Positions 11,080-20,611 of a stretch of DNA of 64,000 nucleotides are shown piece after piece. Below the pieces are notes generated by a model that made no database searches, was not told where the DNA came from, and saw only the letters and a program-made list of their open reading frames with translations. Source of the stretch: Lautropia sp. GTDB lineage: Bacteria > Pseudomonadota > Gammaproteobacteria > Burkholderiales > Burkholderiaceae_E. Each line of letters begins with the position of its first letter. Position 1 is the stretch's first letter. Location: assembly GCA_030530775.1 (NCBI GenBank), contig JAUMUG010000004.1, positions 62,001 through 126,000 on the forward strand, given 5' to 3'. A program made the position numbers and the translations under genes.

Positions 11080-12414
11080 TCAACGCATCTGGAACAGCTC
11101 CTGATGGAAGTGTCTGGCCGGCAGGCCATGCGCAATGAAATCGGCACGCAGGCTCCGGCCGAAGGCCGCCGGGCCGCAGAACCAGATACTGGCTTGTTCC
11201 CAGTCGGGCACCAGCTGCCGGATGCGTGCTCCGTCCAATCGACCATCGTGCTGATCGGTCAGCACGTGCAGTTCGATGCCGGCTGCCCGGGCATCGGCCT
11301 CGAGTCGTTCGATGGCGGGCTGTTCGAATACCGCCGTCGGGTGAAACAGTGTGACGTCGATATCGCGGTGCCTGCCGGCAGCACGGTCCTGCATTCTTGC
11401 GATGAAGGGGGTGATGCCGATGCCGGCGCCGATCCAGATTTGTCTCGACCGGTCATCCTCGAAATCGAAGCAGCCATAGGGACCTTCGATCATCACCGAT
11501 TGTCCGGGTTTCAGCAGCGCCTTCAGTCGGCGGGTATGGTCACCCAAGGCTTTGATGATGAAAGTGAGTGAAGGTTCCGCGGGATTCCATGCCGAGGCGA
11601 TGGTGTAGGGGTGTGCGCCTTCCCTGGAATCATAGGTGACGAAGGCGAACTGGCCGGGTGCATGGCCTGGCCAGTCGGCCGGTACTTCGATCCGGGTCTG
11701 CAGGACATCCAGTCGGGGAAAATGCGTCAGCTCACCGATGCGGCCTTCGACTTTGCGGGTAGCGCCGATGCGTCGGAACAGACTGATGCATGCGGCCACG
11801 CAGCCCAGTACCAGCAGCACTGCGGTGATCCAGCCCACGGGTTGTGACCAGTATTCGAAACGCACCCGTACCAGCGAGTGAAAAGCCAGTGCCAGGTAGA
11901 TCAGTGCGATCCATCGGTGCGTCTGCCCGAACAGTCGATAGGGAAAGCGGTGAATCAGTGCCAGCGCAATCATGATGGCAGCGATATAGAAGCCCCACTC
12001 ACCGAGGGTGTCGGCCAGATCGCGCTGGCTGTTCAGCCATTGCCGGAGGACTCCATATTCTTCGCTGCGCGCTGTACGTACCGGACGTTCCAGCCATCCC
12101 CAGCCCACCATCCATTTGGTGCCCAGGGCAAACCACCAGTGCAGCACGCCACTCACCAGCGCCGTGATACCCAGCCATTTGTGCAGCCGGTACATCTTGT
12201 CCAGACCATCGAGGGGTTTTTCCAGCCAGCGTGGCCGCAGTGCAAGCAACATGGCAATGCTCATGGCGCCAATGGCAAGCACACCGGTCACCTGTACGAA
12301 GGCCCGACGGAACGAGAAATAGGTGAAGGGCTCGGGCACCCAGGTGTCCGCCAGGCTCCAGCTGCCCAGCAGCGCGATGAGAATGCCGCACAGAGCGTAC
12401 TTGATGCGTGTCAT
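11080..12414 (-). CDS. Ferric reductase-like transmembrane / ferredoxin-NADP reductase family protein
   Basis: 444 residues. The N-terminal half has about six membrane helices with paired His (for example HKWLGITALVSGVLHWWF and HRWIALIYLALAFHSLVRVRFEYW), as in the haem-binding ferric reductase-like domain. The C-terminal half is a flavin reductase: an FAD-binding segment with HPYTIASAWNP, then FIIKALGDHTRRL and a nucleotide-binding segment with EGPYGCF, IWIGAGIGITPFIARM, and CGPAAFG. It should move electrons from NAD(P)H through FAD and haem across the membrane, to ferric iron or another acceptor. ATG start with GGAGAAACT upstream. It stands alone, and no iron transporter adjoins it. Confidence 0.85.
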   Translation of the reverse strand: MTRIKYALCGILIALLGSWSLADTWVPEPFTYFSFRRAFVQVTGVLAIGAMSIAMLLALRPRWLEKPLDGLDKMYRLHKWLGITALVSGVLHWWFALGTKWMVGWGWLERPVRTARSEEYGVLRQWLNSQRDLADTLGEWGFYIAAIMIALALIHRFPYRLFGQTHRWIALIYLALAFHSLVRVRFEYWSQPVGWITAVLLVLGCVAACISLFRRIGATRKVEGRIGELTHFPRLDVLQTRIEVPADWPGHAPGQFAFVTYDSREGAHPYTIASAWNPAEPSLTFIIKALGDHTRRLKALLKPGQSVMIEGPYGCFDFEDDRSRQIWIGAGIGITPFIARMQDRAAGRHRDIDVTLFHPTAVFEQPAIERLEADARAAGIELHVLTDQHDGRLDGARIRQLVPDWEQASIWFCGPAAFGRSLRADFIAHGLPARHFHQELFQMR

Positions 12415-12837
12415 GGGGAGTTTCTCCGATCTGATGTGTGCTCGTCTTCAGAAGCCGGGGGCTGCCGCTCTGTAACGGCGGCCTTTGCACTGCATCAAAG
12501 CAACGCCCGGGTCCTGGGAATGCTGCAAACCACAGCGATACTGGATGGTATCGTGAGAGCCGCCTCCAACGGTGCTCCGGCATGCAAGGGGCAGATCCAG
12601 TGTACACGAGCGCTCGGGGCCGTTCTGCGACCCCGGGGGCGGCCGGCCAGAAATCATGGGCTGCTCTTCATGGGCTGCTCTTTCTTGGCGGGTCGTCGAA
12701 CGACCATTCTCCGGTCGTTCGGTTTTGGTGTCATGTCCAACCGGTCGAGGACTGACGGGTCGGACACTCACGGGGCGGGCGTCATCGTCCTGGAAGTCGT
12801 CCCGGTCCGGGATTGCCACAGCCTGTCGGGCCGGGGC
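12415..12837. other. Gene-free spacer with a tandem duplication and hairpin
   Basis: 423 bases without a supported gene. It contains a perfect 14-bp tandem duplication, CATGGGCTGCTCTT, at 12655-12682. It also contains a 9-bp hairpin (CGAACGACC with GGTCGTTCG, 12697-12721, 7-base loop) followed on the plus strand by GTTTTGG. The hairpin may end the minus-strand DUF599 transcript, but there is no T-run on that strand. Confidence 0.5.
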
Positions 12838-13536
12838 TCAATCCTCCAGAATCGTCAGGACATCCGAGTGATATTCCCGGCTGTACAGCACGAAGACCAC
12901 GATGGCCGAGGCCGTCATCATCGCCCATGGCGAAAAGAACCAGGCCAATGCCGCGAAAGAAAAATAATAGGAACGCAGACCGTCGTTGAAAGCCTGTGCG
13001 GCCTTGCCCACCAAAAGTGCGGCCCGTTCAGCGTACAGATTCGCGTCGAACTTGCCCTCCTGGAATTCTTCCGGTGGTGGCATGCCACCGATGGCCAGTG
13101 CCACGAAAGTGTACTGGCGCATCGACCACGAGAAGCGGAAGAAAGCATAGGTGAAGATCGCCAGCAGCAGGATGATCTTTGCCTCGAAGACGACTGGGGG
13201 GGTGGTGGCGGCAAATGGAATCTCACGGACCAGCTCGGCGGCCTTGTCGGTGCTGCCCAGCAGTGCGAACAGACCCCCGATCACGATGATGGTCGTCGAG
13301 CTGAAAAAGGCGGGCGTACTGGATAGGGTTTGCGTGATCAGACCATCGAGCATGCGTGGATCGCGCATCGTCGCCTGTTTCATCCAGTACTTGCGATAGC
13401 GGTTGGTGACGGCCAGCAGCGAACGTTGATGAAACTTGCCCCGGTTGGTCAGTCCGATGTAGCCCCACCATACGCATAGAAAGCATACCAGCGCGTACCA
13501 GTCGAGTTTCGGCATCAGATACAGGATGTTGTTCAT
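12838..13536 (-). CDS. DUF599 family membrane protein
   Basis: 232 residues with about four membrane segments: near 12-30, 72-92, 113-135 and 200-222. The N-terminal DWYALVCFLCVWWGYIGLTN, the RDPRMLDGLITQTLSSTPAFFSSTTI block and FSWSMRQYTFVALAIGGMP are the pattern I associate with DUF599, a conserved inner-membrane family of unknown function. ATG start with GAGAGAGG close upstream. It is divergent from carA, 249 bases away, with no operon partner. Family call good; function unknown. Confidence 0.8.
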   Translation of the reverse strand: MNNILYLMPKLDWYALVCFLCVWWGYIGLTNRGKFHQRSLLAVTNRYRKYWMKQATMRDPRMLDGLITQTLSSTPAFFSSTTIIVIGGLFALLGSTDKAAELVREIPFAATTPPVVFEAKIILLLAIFTYAFFRFSWSMRQYTFVALAIGGMPPPEEFQEGKFDANLYAERAALLVGKAAQAFNDGLRSYYFSFAALAWFFSPWAMMTASAIVVFVLYSREYHSDVLTILED

Positions 13537-13750
13537 TCCTCTCTCACATCTGCCAGGTGCGGCCCCTGGAAGCGGAAGTGTGCCATTCGGTGATCGTCAG
13601 GGAAAGAGGGCTCGTCGTGCTCGCACAGGCGGGAAAGCTCCGGATTGGCAGGACATGCGTCGTGGCCACATGACGGTCGTATCGCTGCCGCCGGCCTACC
13701 CGTGAGAAGGAGGCGGTCGGGTCCGCCGGGCGGAACCCGCCAGGGCTTTG

Positions 13751-13790
13751 TGGCATAATCCAAGAGTTTACCTTCCGAGCCGATTATGCC
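13751..13790 (+). promoter_or_regulatory. carA extended -10 promoter inside a 9-bp inverted repeat
   Basis: TGGCATAAT at 13751-13759 is an extended -10 (TGN plus CATAAT). GGCATAATC (13752-13760) is repeated in inverse as GATTATGCC (13782-13790), 21 bases apart. The right arm contains the carA start codon and the left arm contains the -10 hexamer. No good -35 is visible. Confidence 0.5.
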
Positions 13791-14982
13791 GAATTCATTT
13801 GCTCCGAAGCTGCCGAAAGCGGCGCTCGTCCTTGCGGACGGCACCGTGTTCCAGGGATATTCCTTTGGGTCGGCAGGTATGTCCGCCGGTGAACTCGTGT
13901 TCAATACGGCGATGACCGGGTATCAGGAAATCCTCTCCGATCCCAGCTATGCCAAGCAGATCGTCACGCTCACCTATCCCCAAATCGGCAACACGGGTTT
14001 CAACCGTGAAGACATGGAGTCCGAAGGACTGCACATCGCCGGGCTGATCGTGCGGGCATTGCCTGCGGCGGTCTCCAGTTGGCGGACCGAGGGGTCGTTG
14101 AGTGACCTGCTCAAATCACACGACAAGATCGGGCTGGTGGGGATCGATACCCGTCATCTGACCAGCCTGCTGCGTGAGCAAGGTGCACAGCCAGCTTGTC
14201 TGGTGGCGGCCGACGGTCTCGAGCAGGAACCCGATATCGAAGCCGCTCTGGCTGCGGCACGCGAATTCACCGGGCTGGCCGGTCTCGATCTGGCCAAGGT
14301 CGTCACCGTCGCTTCTCCGTACGTCTGGGAAGAGGGCACCTGGGTGCTGGGCAAAGGCTATCCCAGGCGTCCACCCGCGCCCGAAGGTACGGTGGCCGCC
14401 GAAGAAGGGCGTCGCTTCAAGGTCGTGGCCTATGATTTCGGCGTCAAGCGCAACATCCTGCGCCTGCTGGTCGACCACGGTTGCGACGTGACCGTGGTGC
14501 CTGCCACTACGCCGGCCACCGATGTGCTGGCGATGAATCCGGAGGGTATCTTTCTGTCCAACGGCCCCGGCGATCCACAACCCTGCACTTATGCCGTCGA
14601 GGCGATCCGCATCTTCCTCGACAGGAAGATTCCGGTGTTCGGCATCTGCCTGGGGCATCAGCTGCTGGCGTTGGCCGCCGGCGCCAGAACGATGAAGATG
14701 AAGTTCGGCCACCATGGTGCCAACCATCCGGTCAAGGATTTGAGTACCGGCGGGGTCGCCATCACCAGCCAGAACCACGGTTTCGCCGTGGACGCGGACA
14801 GCTTGCCGTCCAACATGCATGTCACACACGTGTCTCTGTTCGATGGCTCCATCCAGGGGGTTGCGTTGGAAGACGCGCCGGCCTTCAGCTTCCAGGGCCA
14901 CCCGGAAGCCAGCCCCGGCCCCAACGACATCACCTATTTGTTTGAACAGTTTGCCCGATCGATGGCCGACCGCAGACAGTGA
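13786..14982 (+). CDS. carA: Carbamoyl-phosphate synthase small (glutaminase) subunit
   Basis: 398 residues. The N-terminal CarA-specific domain ([37 protein letters not shown]) is followed by a class I glutamine amidotransferase domain with nucleophile Cys288 (FGICLGHQ) and catalytic His371 and Glu373 (GHPEASPGP). It releases ammonia from glutamine for CarB; carbamoyl phosphate feeds pyrimidine and arginine synthesis. Only four bases separate its stop from the carB ATG, so the two are translated from one message. The start is fixed by [19 protein letters not shown]. The promoter has an unusual inverted repeat covering the start codon. Confidence 0.98.
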   Translation: MPNSFAPKLPKAALVLADGTVFQGYSFGSAGMSAGELVFNTAMTGYQEILSDPSYAKQIVTLTYPQIGNTGFNREDMESEGLHIAGLIVRALPAAVSSWRTEGSLSDLLKSHDKIGLVGIDTRHLTSLLREQGAQPACLVAADGLEQEPDIEAALAAAREFTGLAGLDLAKVVTVASPYVWEEGTWVLGKGYPRRPPAPEGTVAAEEGRRFKVVAYDFGVKRNILRLLVDHGCDVTVVPATTPATDVLAMNPEGIFLSNGPGDPQPCTYAVEAIRIFLDRKIPVFGICLGHQLLALAAGARTMKMKFGHHGANHPVKDLSTGGVAITSQNHGFAVDADSLPSNMHVTHVSLFDGSIQGVALEDAPAFSFQGHPEASPGPNDITYLFEQFARSMADRRQ

Positions 14983-14986
14983 TCCC

Positions 14987-17900
14987 ATGCCAAAGCGTAC
15001 AGACCTCAGCAGCATCCTGATCATCGGCGCCGGCCCGATCGTCATCGGCCAAGCCTGTGAGTTCGACTACTCCGGTGCCCAGGCGTGCAAGGCGCTGCGC
15101 CAGGAAGGCTACAAAGTCATTCTGGTCAACAGCAACCCGGCTACCATCATGACCGACCCGGAGATGGCCGATGTCACCTACATCGAGCCGATCACCTGGC
15201 AGGTGCTCGAGCGCATCATCGACAAAGAGCGCCCCGGCGCCATTCTGCCGACCATGGGTGGGCAGACCGCGCTCAATTGTGCTCTCGACCTGCATCGGAG
15301 GGGCGTGCTCGAAAAGTATGGCGTCGAGCTGATCGGCGCCAAGCCTGCCGCCATCGAAAAGGCCGAAGACCGTCAGAAGTTCAAGCAGGCGATGGATGCC
15401 ATCGGTCTGGGTTCGGCCCGCTCGGCCATTGCCCATTCGATGGATGAAGCATGGGCGGCGCAGCGCGATATCGGCTTTCCGGTCATCATCCGCCCCAGTT
15501 TCACGCTCGGTGGCACCGGCGGCGGCATCGCCTACAACGCCGAAGAATTCGAGATCATCTGCAAGCAGGGTCTCGAACTCTCTCCGACCAACGAACTGCT
15601 GATCGAAGAAAGCCTGATCGGCTGGAAAGAGTTCGAGATGGAAGTCGTGCGCGATCGTGCCGACAACTGCATCATCGTCTGCTCGATCGAGAACCTCGAT
15701 CCAATGGGCGTGCACACCGGTGACTCGATCACCGTCGCACCGGCACAGACGCTGACCGACAAAGAGTATCAGCTGATGCGCAACGCCTCGATCGCGATCT
15801 TGCGCGAAATCGGTGTCGACACCGGCGGCTCCAATGTTCAGTTCGCCATGCATCCGGGCACCGGGCGGATGATCGTCATCGAGATGAATCCGCGCGTCTC
15901 TCGCTCCTCGGCGCTGGCTTCCAAGGCCACTGGTTTCCCGATCGCCAAGATCGCTGCCAAGTTGGCGGTCGGCTATACCCTCGATGAACTGAAGAACGAC
16001 ATCACCGGTGGTGCCACCCCGGCCTCGTTCGAGCCGACCATCGACTACGTCGTCACCAAGATCCCACGCTTTGCCTTCGAGAAATTTCCGCAGGTCGACA
16101 ACCGGCTCACCACCCAGATGAAATCGGTGGGTGAGGTGATGGCCATCGGCCGCACTTTCCAGGAAAGCCTTCAGAAAGCCATGCGTGGCCTCGAGATCGG
16201 TGTCGATGGTCAGAACCAGATGACCACCGATCTAGAAGTGATCGAGAAGGAATTGGGTGAACCCGGTTCCGAGCGGATCTGGTATGTGGGCGATGCCTTT
16301 GCGCTGGGCTTCACGATCGAGCAGGTCCACGACCTGACCAAGATCGATCCGTGGTTCCTGGCCGAGATCAAGGAAATCGTCGATATCGAGCTGCAGCTCG
16401 ACAAGATGACCATTGCCGATTTGGATGCCGAAACCTTGCTGACGTTGAAGCAAAAGGGCTTCTCCGACCGCCGTCTCGGCTATCTGCTCGAAACCACCGA
16501 GCACGAAATCCGCAAGCTGCGTCATCGGCTGGGCGTGCGTCCGGTCTACAAGCGGGTCGATACCTGCGCGGCCGAGTTCGCCACCAGCACCGCCTACCTG
16601 TACTCCACCTACGAAGGCTTCTGCGAAGCGGCCCCCACCGATCGCAAGAAGATCATCGTGCTGGGTGGCGGCCCGAATCGCATCGGTCAGGGTATCGAAT
16701 TCGACTACTGCTGCGTGCATGCCTCCTTCGCGCTGCGCGACGATGGTTATGAAACCATCATGGTCAATTGCAACCCCGAGACCGTTTCCACCGACTACGA
16801 CACCTCCGATCGTCTCTACTTCGAGCCGGTCACGCTCGAAGACGTGCTGGAAATCGTCGAGCTGGAAAAACCGACCGGTGTCATCGTGCAGTTCGGCGGG
16901 CAGACCCCGCTCAAGCTCGCCAAGGCGCTCGAAGCAGCGGGTGTACCCATCATCGGTACCTCGCCCGACTCGATCGATATCGCCGAAGACCGCGAGCGCT
17001 TCCAGAAGCTGCTCAACCGTCTGAACCTGCTGCAGCCACCCAACCGGACGGCGCGAACCGAGGCCGAGGCCATTCATCTGGCCAATGAAATCGGTTACCC
17101 GCTGGTGGTGCGGCCCAGCTATGTGCTGGGTGGCCGGGCGATGGAAATCGTGCACGAGCAGCGCGATCTCGAACGCTACATGCGCGAGGCCGTCAAGGTC
17201 AGCAATGATTCGCCGGTACTGCTCGATCGCTTCCTGAACGATGCCATCGAAGTCGATGTCGATTGCTTGTGCGACGGTGAGCGCGTGGTCATCGGCGGGG
17301 TGATGGAGCATATCGAACAGGCGGGCGTCCACTCGGGCGACTCGGCCTGCTCGCTGCCGCCGTATTCGCTGCCCGCGAATCTGGTCGAGGAGATCAAGCG
17401 TCAGACCGTGTCGATGGCCAAGGCGCTGAATGTCAATGGTCTGATGAACGTCCAGTTCGCCATCCAGCAGCCCGAGCTGGCGGACAAGCCTGTGGGCCAC
17501 GAAGCCGAAGCCGCCGACCGTGAGCCGAAGGTCTATGTGCTCGAAGTCAATCCGCGTGCGTCGCGCACCGTGCCCTTCGTCTCCAAGGCCACCGGCGTGC
17601 AGCTGGCCAAGGTCGCCGCGCGTTGTATGGCCGGTCGCAGCCTGGCCGACCAGGGTGTCACCGAGGAAGTGGTGCCGAACTACTATTCGATCAAGGAAGC
17701 CGTCTTCCCCTTCAACAAGTTCCCTGGGGTCGACACCATTCTCGGACCCGAGATGAAGTCGACTGGCGAAGTGATGGGGGCAGATTATTCCTTCGGTGCC
17801 GCCTTCATCAAGTCGCAGGTCGGGGCTGGTGTCAAGATGCCGACCTCCGGCACGGCATTCATCTCGGTCAAGCACGTCGACCGTCTTCGCGCCGTGCGGG

Positions 17901-18271
17901 CTGCCCGCGCCCTGCACGAGATGGGTTTTTCGCTGGTGGCCACCAAGGGCACGGCGAGTGCCATCGCGGAGGCCGGCATCCCCGTCACACCGGTCAACAA
18001 GGTGCAGGAAGGCCGTCCGCACGTCGTCGACTATCTGAAGAACGGTGAAATCTCACTGTTGATCAACTCGGTCGAAGAACGGCGCAGCGCCATTCAGGAT
18101 TCGCGGGCGATCCGGACCACCGCATTGGCCCAACGCGTCACCTTCTACACCACCATCGCCAGTGCACTGGCGGCGGTCGAAGGCATGCGTTCGCTCGAAA
18201 CACCCGAGGTCTATTCGCTGCAGGCCCTGCATGCCGACCTGCGTAGACAGCGAGAGGCCGAACGGAGCTGA
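14987..18271 (+). CDS. carB: Carbamoyl-phosphate synthase large subunit
   Basis: 1094 residues from ATG 14987, the expected size for CarB. It begins [30 protein letters not shown]. Two homologous ATP-grasp halves are visible; the second repeats the motif as [21 protein letters not shown] near 16650. Each half has the glycine-rich loop and metal-binding [11 protein letters not shown] or [11 protein letters not shown]. The C-terminal MGS-like allosteric domain starts near 17850 ([35 protein letters not shown]). It makes carbamoyl phosphate from bicarbonate, two ATP and ammonia from CarA. An in-frame upstream ATG inside carA would give an unnatural N-terminus. Confidence 0.98.
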   Translation: MPKRTDLSSILIIGAGPIVIGQACEFDYSGAQACKALRQEGYKVILVNSNPATIMTDPEMADVTYIEPITWQVLERIIDKERPGAILPTMGGQTALNCALDLHRRGVLEKYGVELIGAKPAAIEKAEDRQKFKQAMDAIGLGSARSAIAHSMDEAWAAQRDIGFPVIIRPSFTLGGTGGGIAYNAEEFEIICKQGLELSPTNELLIEESLIGWKEFEMEVVRDRADNCIIVCSIENLDPMGVHTGDSITVAPAQTLTDKEYQLMRNASIAILREIGVDTGGSNVQFAMHPGTGRMIVIEMNPRVSRSSALASKATGFPIAKIAAKLAVGYTLDELKNDITGGATPASFEPTIDYVVTKIPRFAFEKFPQVDNRLTTQMKSVGEVMAIGRTFQESLQKAMRGLEIGVDGQNQMTTDLEVIEKELGEPGSERIWYVGDAFALGFTIEQVHDLTKIDPWFLAEIKEIVDIELQLDKMTIADLDAETLLTLKQKGFSDRRLGYLLETTEHEIRKLRHRLGVRPVYKRVDTCAAEFATSTAYLYSTYEGFCEAAPTDRKKIIVLGGGPNRIGQGIEFDYCCVHASFALRDDGYETIMVNCNPETVSTDYDTSDRLYFEPVTLEDVLEIVELEKPTGVIVQFGGQTPLKLAKALEAAGVPIIGTSPDSIDIAEDRERFQKLLNRLNLLQPPNRTARTEAEAIHLANEIGYPLVVRPSYVLGGRAMEIVHEQRDLERYMREAVKVSNDSPVLLDRFLNDAIEVDVDCLCDGERVVIGGVMEHIEQAGVHSGDSACSLPPYSLPANLVEEIKRQTVSMAKALNVNGLMNVQFAIQQPELADKPVGHEAEAADREPKVYVLEVNPRASRTVPFVSKATGVQLAKVAARCMAGRSLADQGVTEEVVPNYYSIKEAVFPFNKFPGVDTILGPEMKSTGEVMGADYSFGAAFIKSQVGAGVKMPTSGTAFISVKHVDRLRAVRAARALHEMGFSLVATKGTASAIAEAGIPVTPVNKVQEGRPHVVDYLKNGEISLLINSVEERRSAIQDSRAIRTTALAQRVTFYTTIASALAAVEGMRSLETPEVYSLQALHADLRRQREAERS

Positions 18272-18618
18272 TCTGCCGATGTGCTGATTCATCCCGTAGG
18301 ACAGCGGTTACATGCCTCTGTCCGTAGTTTGGCGCGGGTATCGGCGCCCGTGTGACCGTATGCTGTGCTTCGCAGCAGGCGTCTTGGGGCAGGGGGCTCG
18401 TCGATTCTCATCGGGTACGGGATGGGATCGGCTGTGTTCGCGCGCCGACGGGGGACGCGTGGTCCAGGGCCTGCACGCCGGTCGTAAACCGGACACACCT
18501 TCTTGTCCGGGCTGACGTTCATGACGCTTCGTGTACCATCGGTCGGCTCAGGTGGTACCGGTGTGCCGAAGTCGATGGCCCCCCATGGATGAGAGCAGCT
18601 TCTTCGTGTGCATTCGTG
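18272..18618. other. Gene-free spacer between carB and the greA promoter
   Basis: About 350 bases without a supported gene. A 6-bp hairpin, GGACAG with CTGTCC, lies near 18299-18323 but has no T-run, so the carB transcript end is not obvious. Confidence 0.45.
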
Positions 18619-18624
18619 TAAACT
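18619..18624 (+). promoter_or_regulatory. Possible greA -10 element
   Basis: TAAACT preceded by TG makes a plausible -10 that would start RNA near 18631 and give an 80-base greA leader. No convincing -35 was found, so this is tentative. Confidence 0.35.
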
Positions 18625-18654
18625 GATCACACCTACACATTCTTTTTGCCTCTC

Positions 18655-18693
18655 AGACCCCGGGATTTCAATCCCGGGGTCTTTGTCTTTTTT
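18655..18693 (+). terminator. Intrinsic terminator in the greA leader
   Basis: A perfect 12-bp stem, AGACCCCGGGAT (18655-18666) with ATCCCGGGGTCT (18671-18682), closes a TTCA loop and is followed by TTGTCTTTTTTT. It ends only about 16 bases before the greA ATG and downstream of the likely greA promoter, so readthrough must occur for greA to be expressed. In E. coli greA is known to have a similar leader terminator that yields the short RNA GraL. Confidence 0.85.
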
Positions 18694-18709
18694 TGGGAGA
18701 CCCCAGGTC

Positions 18710-19186
18710 ATGTCCTCAGTACCATTGACCGTGCATGGCGCACAAAAGCTCAAGGATGAGTTGCAGAAGCTCAAGCAGGTGGAGCGTCCTGCCGTCATCA
18801 GTGCCATTGCCGAGGCCCGTGCTCAGGGGGATCTCTCGGAAAACGCAGAATACGAGTCGGCCAAGGAACGCCAAAGCTTCATCGAAGGCCGCATCGCCGA
18901 ACTCGAAAGCAAGCTGGCTGCGGCTCAGATCATCGACCCGGCCACTCTGGACGCCGATGGTCGGGTCGTATTCGGTGCCACGGTCGAATTGGAAGACATC
19001 GATACCGGTGACAAAGTGACCTATCAGATCGTCGGCGAAGATGAAGCCGATCTGAAGGTTTCAAAGATTTCCATCGCCAGCCCGTTGGCTCGGGCGCTGA
19101 TCGGCAAATCCGCCGGCGACGTCGCTTCCTTTCAGGCACCCGGTGGTGAGCGTGAATACGAGATCCTGGAGGTGCTCTATCGCTGA
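18710..19186 (+). CDS. greA: Transcript cleavage factor GreA
   Basis: 158 residues from ATG 18710, exactly the family size. The N-terminal coiled coil (LTVHGAQKLKDELQKLKQVERPAVISAIAEAR) carries the tip acidic pair in AQGDLSENAEY, which enters the RNA polymerase secondary channel and triggers cleavage of backtracked RNA. The globular C-terminal FKBP-like domain contains GDKVTYQIVGEDEADL and ends GGEREYEILEVLYR. GGGAGACC before the start may act as ribosome site, and it partly follows the leader terminator T-run. Its position after carAB is typical of Burkholderiales. Confidence 0.97.
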   Translation: MSSVPLTVHGAQKLKDELQKLKQVERPAVISAIAEARAQGDLSENAEYESAKERQSFIEGRIAELESKLAAAQIIDPATLDADGRVVFGATVELEDIDTGDKVTYQIVGEDEADLKVSKISIASPLARALIGKSAGDVASFQAPGGEREYEILEVLYR

Positions 19187-19473
19187 TTTCCTGACGCGTG
19201 TGTCCATCGTCGGCTCTCCGGAACCCAGGCTTTCGAGAGCCAGGCGTTTTCTAGACGCCCCGGGGTGAAGGCATTTCCCCGATGCCGTCTGCTCCGTGCA
19301 ACGGAGCGTCGGGCTGAAGCGGGGCCGGGATTCCGGATGCAGCGAGCGATGCAACGACATCGCTCACGCACCTGCGGAACCGGATGGAACGTACCGGCCA
19401 CGCCATGGCTCGTCTCGATCAAAGCCATAGGCCATGCCGCGTTTCATGCGCTGGCATGGCCTTCGTGCTTTGT
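19187..19473. other. Spacer between convergent greA and yhbY with several hairpins
   Basis: 287 bases without a gene. GGCTCTC (19212-19218) pairs with GAGAGCC (19235-19241), followed by AGGCGTTTTC; this is a weak greA terminator candidate. GCTCCGT (19291-19297) pairs with ACGGAGC (19301-19307), with flanking CCCGA and TCGGG able to extend the stem, and could serve yhbY. Neither has a clean T-run. Confidence 0.45.
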
Positions 19474-19764
19474 TCAGACGTTATCATCGGGTGCTGGTCG
19501 ATACAGGATCAGCACATTGCCGATGATCCGCACCACCGCGCAGGACAGCGTGTCCGCAATCCGCTGGCCGGCAGGTTGCCGCTCCTCGCGTTCCATGCCG
19601 GTCAGCCGTACCTTGATCAGCTCATGAGCCGTCAGGGCACGGTCTATTTCCTGCATCACCGCGGGGCTCAGCCCGGCGGCACCGAGCAGAACCACCGCAT
19701 TCAACGAATGGGCTTGGGCGGCCAGCGTCTTGCGCTCGGCTTTGCTGAGATCCAAAGAAGGCAT
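19474..19764 (-). CDS. yhbY: YhbY/CRM-domain RNA-binding protein
   Basis: 96 residues, the usual length of this one-domain family. It begins [21 protein letters not shown], then [33 protein letters not shown], and ends with [17 protein letters not shown], the typical alpha-beta CRM fold with the GxxG-like loop (GAAG). It associates with the assembling large ribosomal subunit. It is divergent from rlmE with 52 bases between starts; the pairing of yhbY with the 23S rRNA methyltransferase gene fits a ribosome-assembly role. Confidence 0.93.
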   Translation of the reverse strand: MPSLDLSKAERKTLAAQAHSLNAVVLLGAAGLSPAVMQEIDRALTAHELIKVRLTGMEREERQPAGQRIADTLSCAVVRIIGNVLILYRPAPDDNV

Positions 19765-19816
19765 TGCTTGGCAGTCATTCAGGGCAGAAAAAGCGATTCT
19801 ACGGGGCTATTCCACC

Positions 19817-20518
19817 GTGCACAGCAGTAGCAGCAGGAAATTGAACAAAGCCTGGCTTCGAGATCATCTCAATGATCCCTATGTGAAGCTGGCCCAACGG
19901 CACCAGTACCGTTCCCGGGCCGCCTTCAAATTGATCGGCATCGACGAGCAGGACCGGCTGATCAAACCTGGCATGACGGTGGTGGATCTGGGGGCTGCCC
20001 CGGGCAGTTGGTCACAGGTCGTCCGCCGGCGCTTGGCAGCGCCGCATCTGGCCCCGGATGTGCGCAAGGCCGACGACGCCCGTGGGGAAGCCATGCAGGT
20101 TCCGATCGAAGGGCGGATCATAGCACTGGACCTGCTGCCGATGGATTCGATCCCCGGGGTGGATTTCTTTCAGGGCGACTTTCGTGAGCAATCCGTCCTC
20201 GAGCAGCTGGAGGCTCGCCTGCAGAATGAACGGGTGGACCTTGTTTTGTCGGACATGGCACCCAATCTGAGCGGAGTAGGGGTGGCGGATACGGCGCGGA
20301 TGCAGGATCTGGCCGAATTGTGCGTCGATTTTGCGAGCCACTGGCTGAAGCCGGAGGGGGCGCTGCTGATCAAAGTTTTCCATGGCAGCGGCTACAGTCA
20401 ACTGGTCCGTCTGTTCAAGGACCATTTTCATGCCGTCGTGTCTCGCAAGCCCAAGGCATCACGAGACCGCTCGGCAGAGACCTATCTGCTGGGCCGTCGT
20501 CTGAAGTCTTCCCGATGA
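19817..20518 (+). CDS. rlmE: 23S rRNA (uridine-2'-O-)-methyltransferase RlmE (FtsJ/RrmJ)
   Basis: About 233 residues from GTG 19817. [27 protein letters not shown] leads to the SAM-binding motif [34 protein letters not shown] and [16 protein letters not shown] follow, with [14 protein letters not shown] and [17 protein letters not shown] near the end. These supply the K-D-K-E catalytic set. It methylates U2552 of 23S rRNA during large-subunit maturation. Longer in-frame starts would overlap the yhbY coding region; the family N-terminus fits GTG 19817. ftsH follows in the same direction, as in E. coli. Confidence 0.93.
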   Translation: MHSSSSRKLNKAWLRDHLNDPYVKLAQRHQYRSRAAFKLIGIDEQDRLIKPGMTVVDLGAAPGSWSQVVRRRLAAPHLAPDVRKADDARGEAMQVPIEGRIIALDLLPMDSIPGVDFFQGDFREQSVLEQLEARLQNERVDLVLSDMAPNLSGVGVADTARMQDLAELCVDFASHWLKPEGALLIKVFHGSGYSQLVRLFKDHFHAVVSRKPKASRDRSAETYLLGRRLKSSR

Positions 20519-20611
20519 CCGGCGGACCAAATACCTGAGTAATGTGGTACAACAGCGTAGAATCTATCGATATAGGGATTGTCTGCCCCCGGGCAGAACG
20601 AGGAACAGCAG

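Noticed and set aside
16232-18022. Long open frame antisense to carB (about 600 codons)
   Set aside because: Mirror frame of a highly conserved gene, with low-complexity Asp/His/Gly composition.
18289-18807. Minus-strand frame across the carB-greA spacer
   Set aside because: Cys/Pro/Arg-rich product with no family, crossing the greA leader terminator and start.
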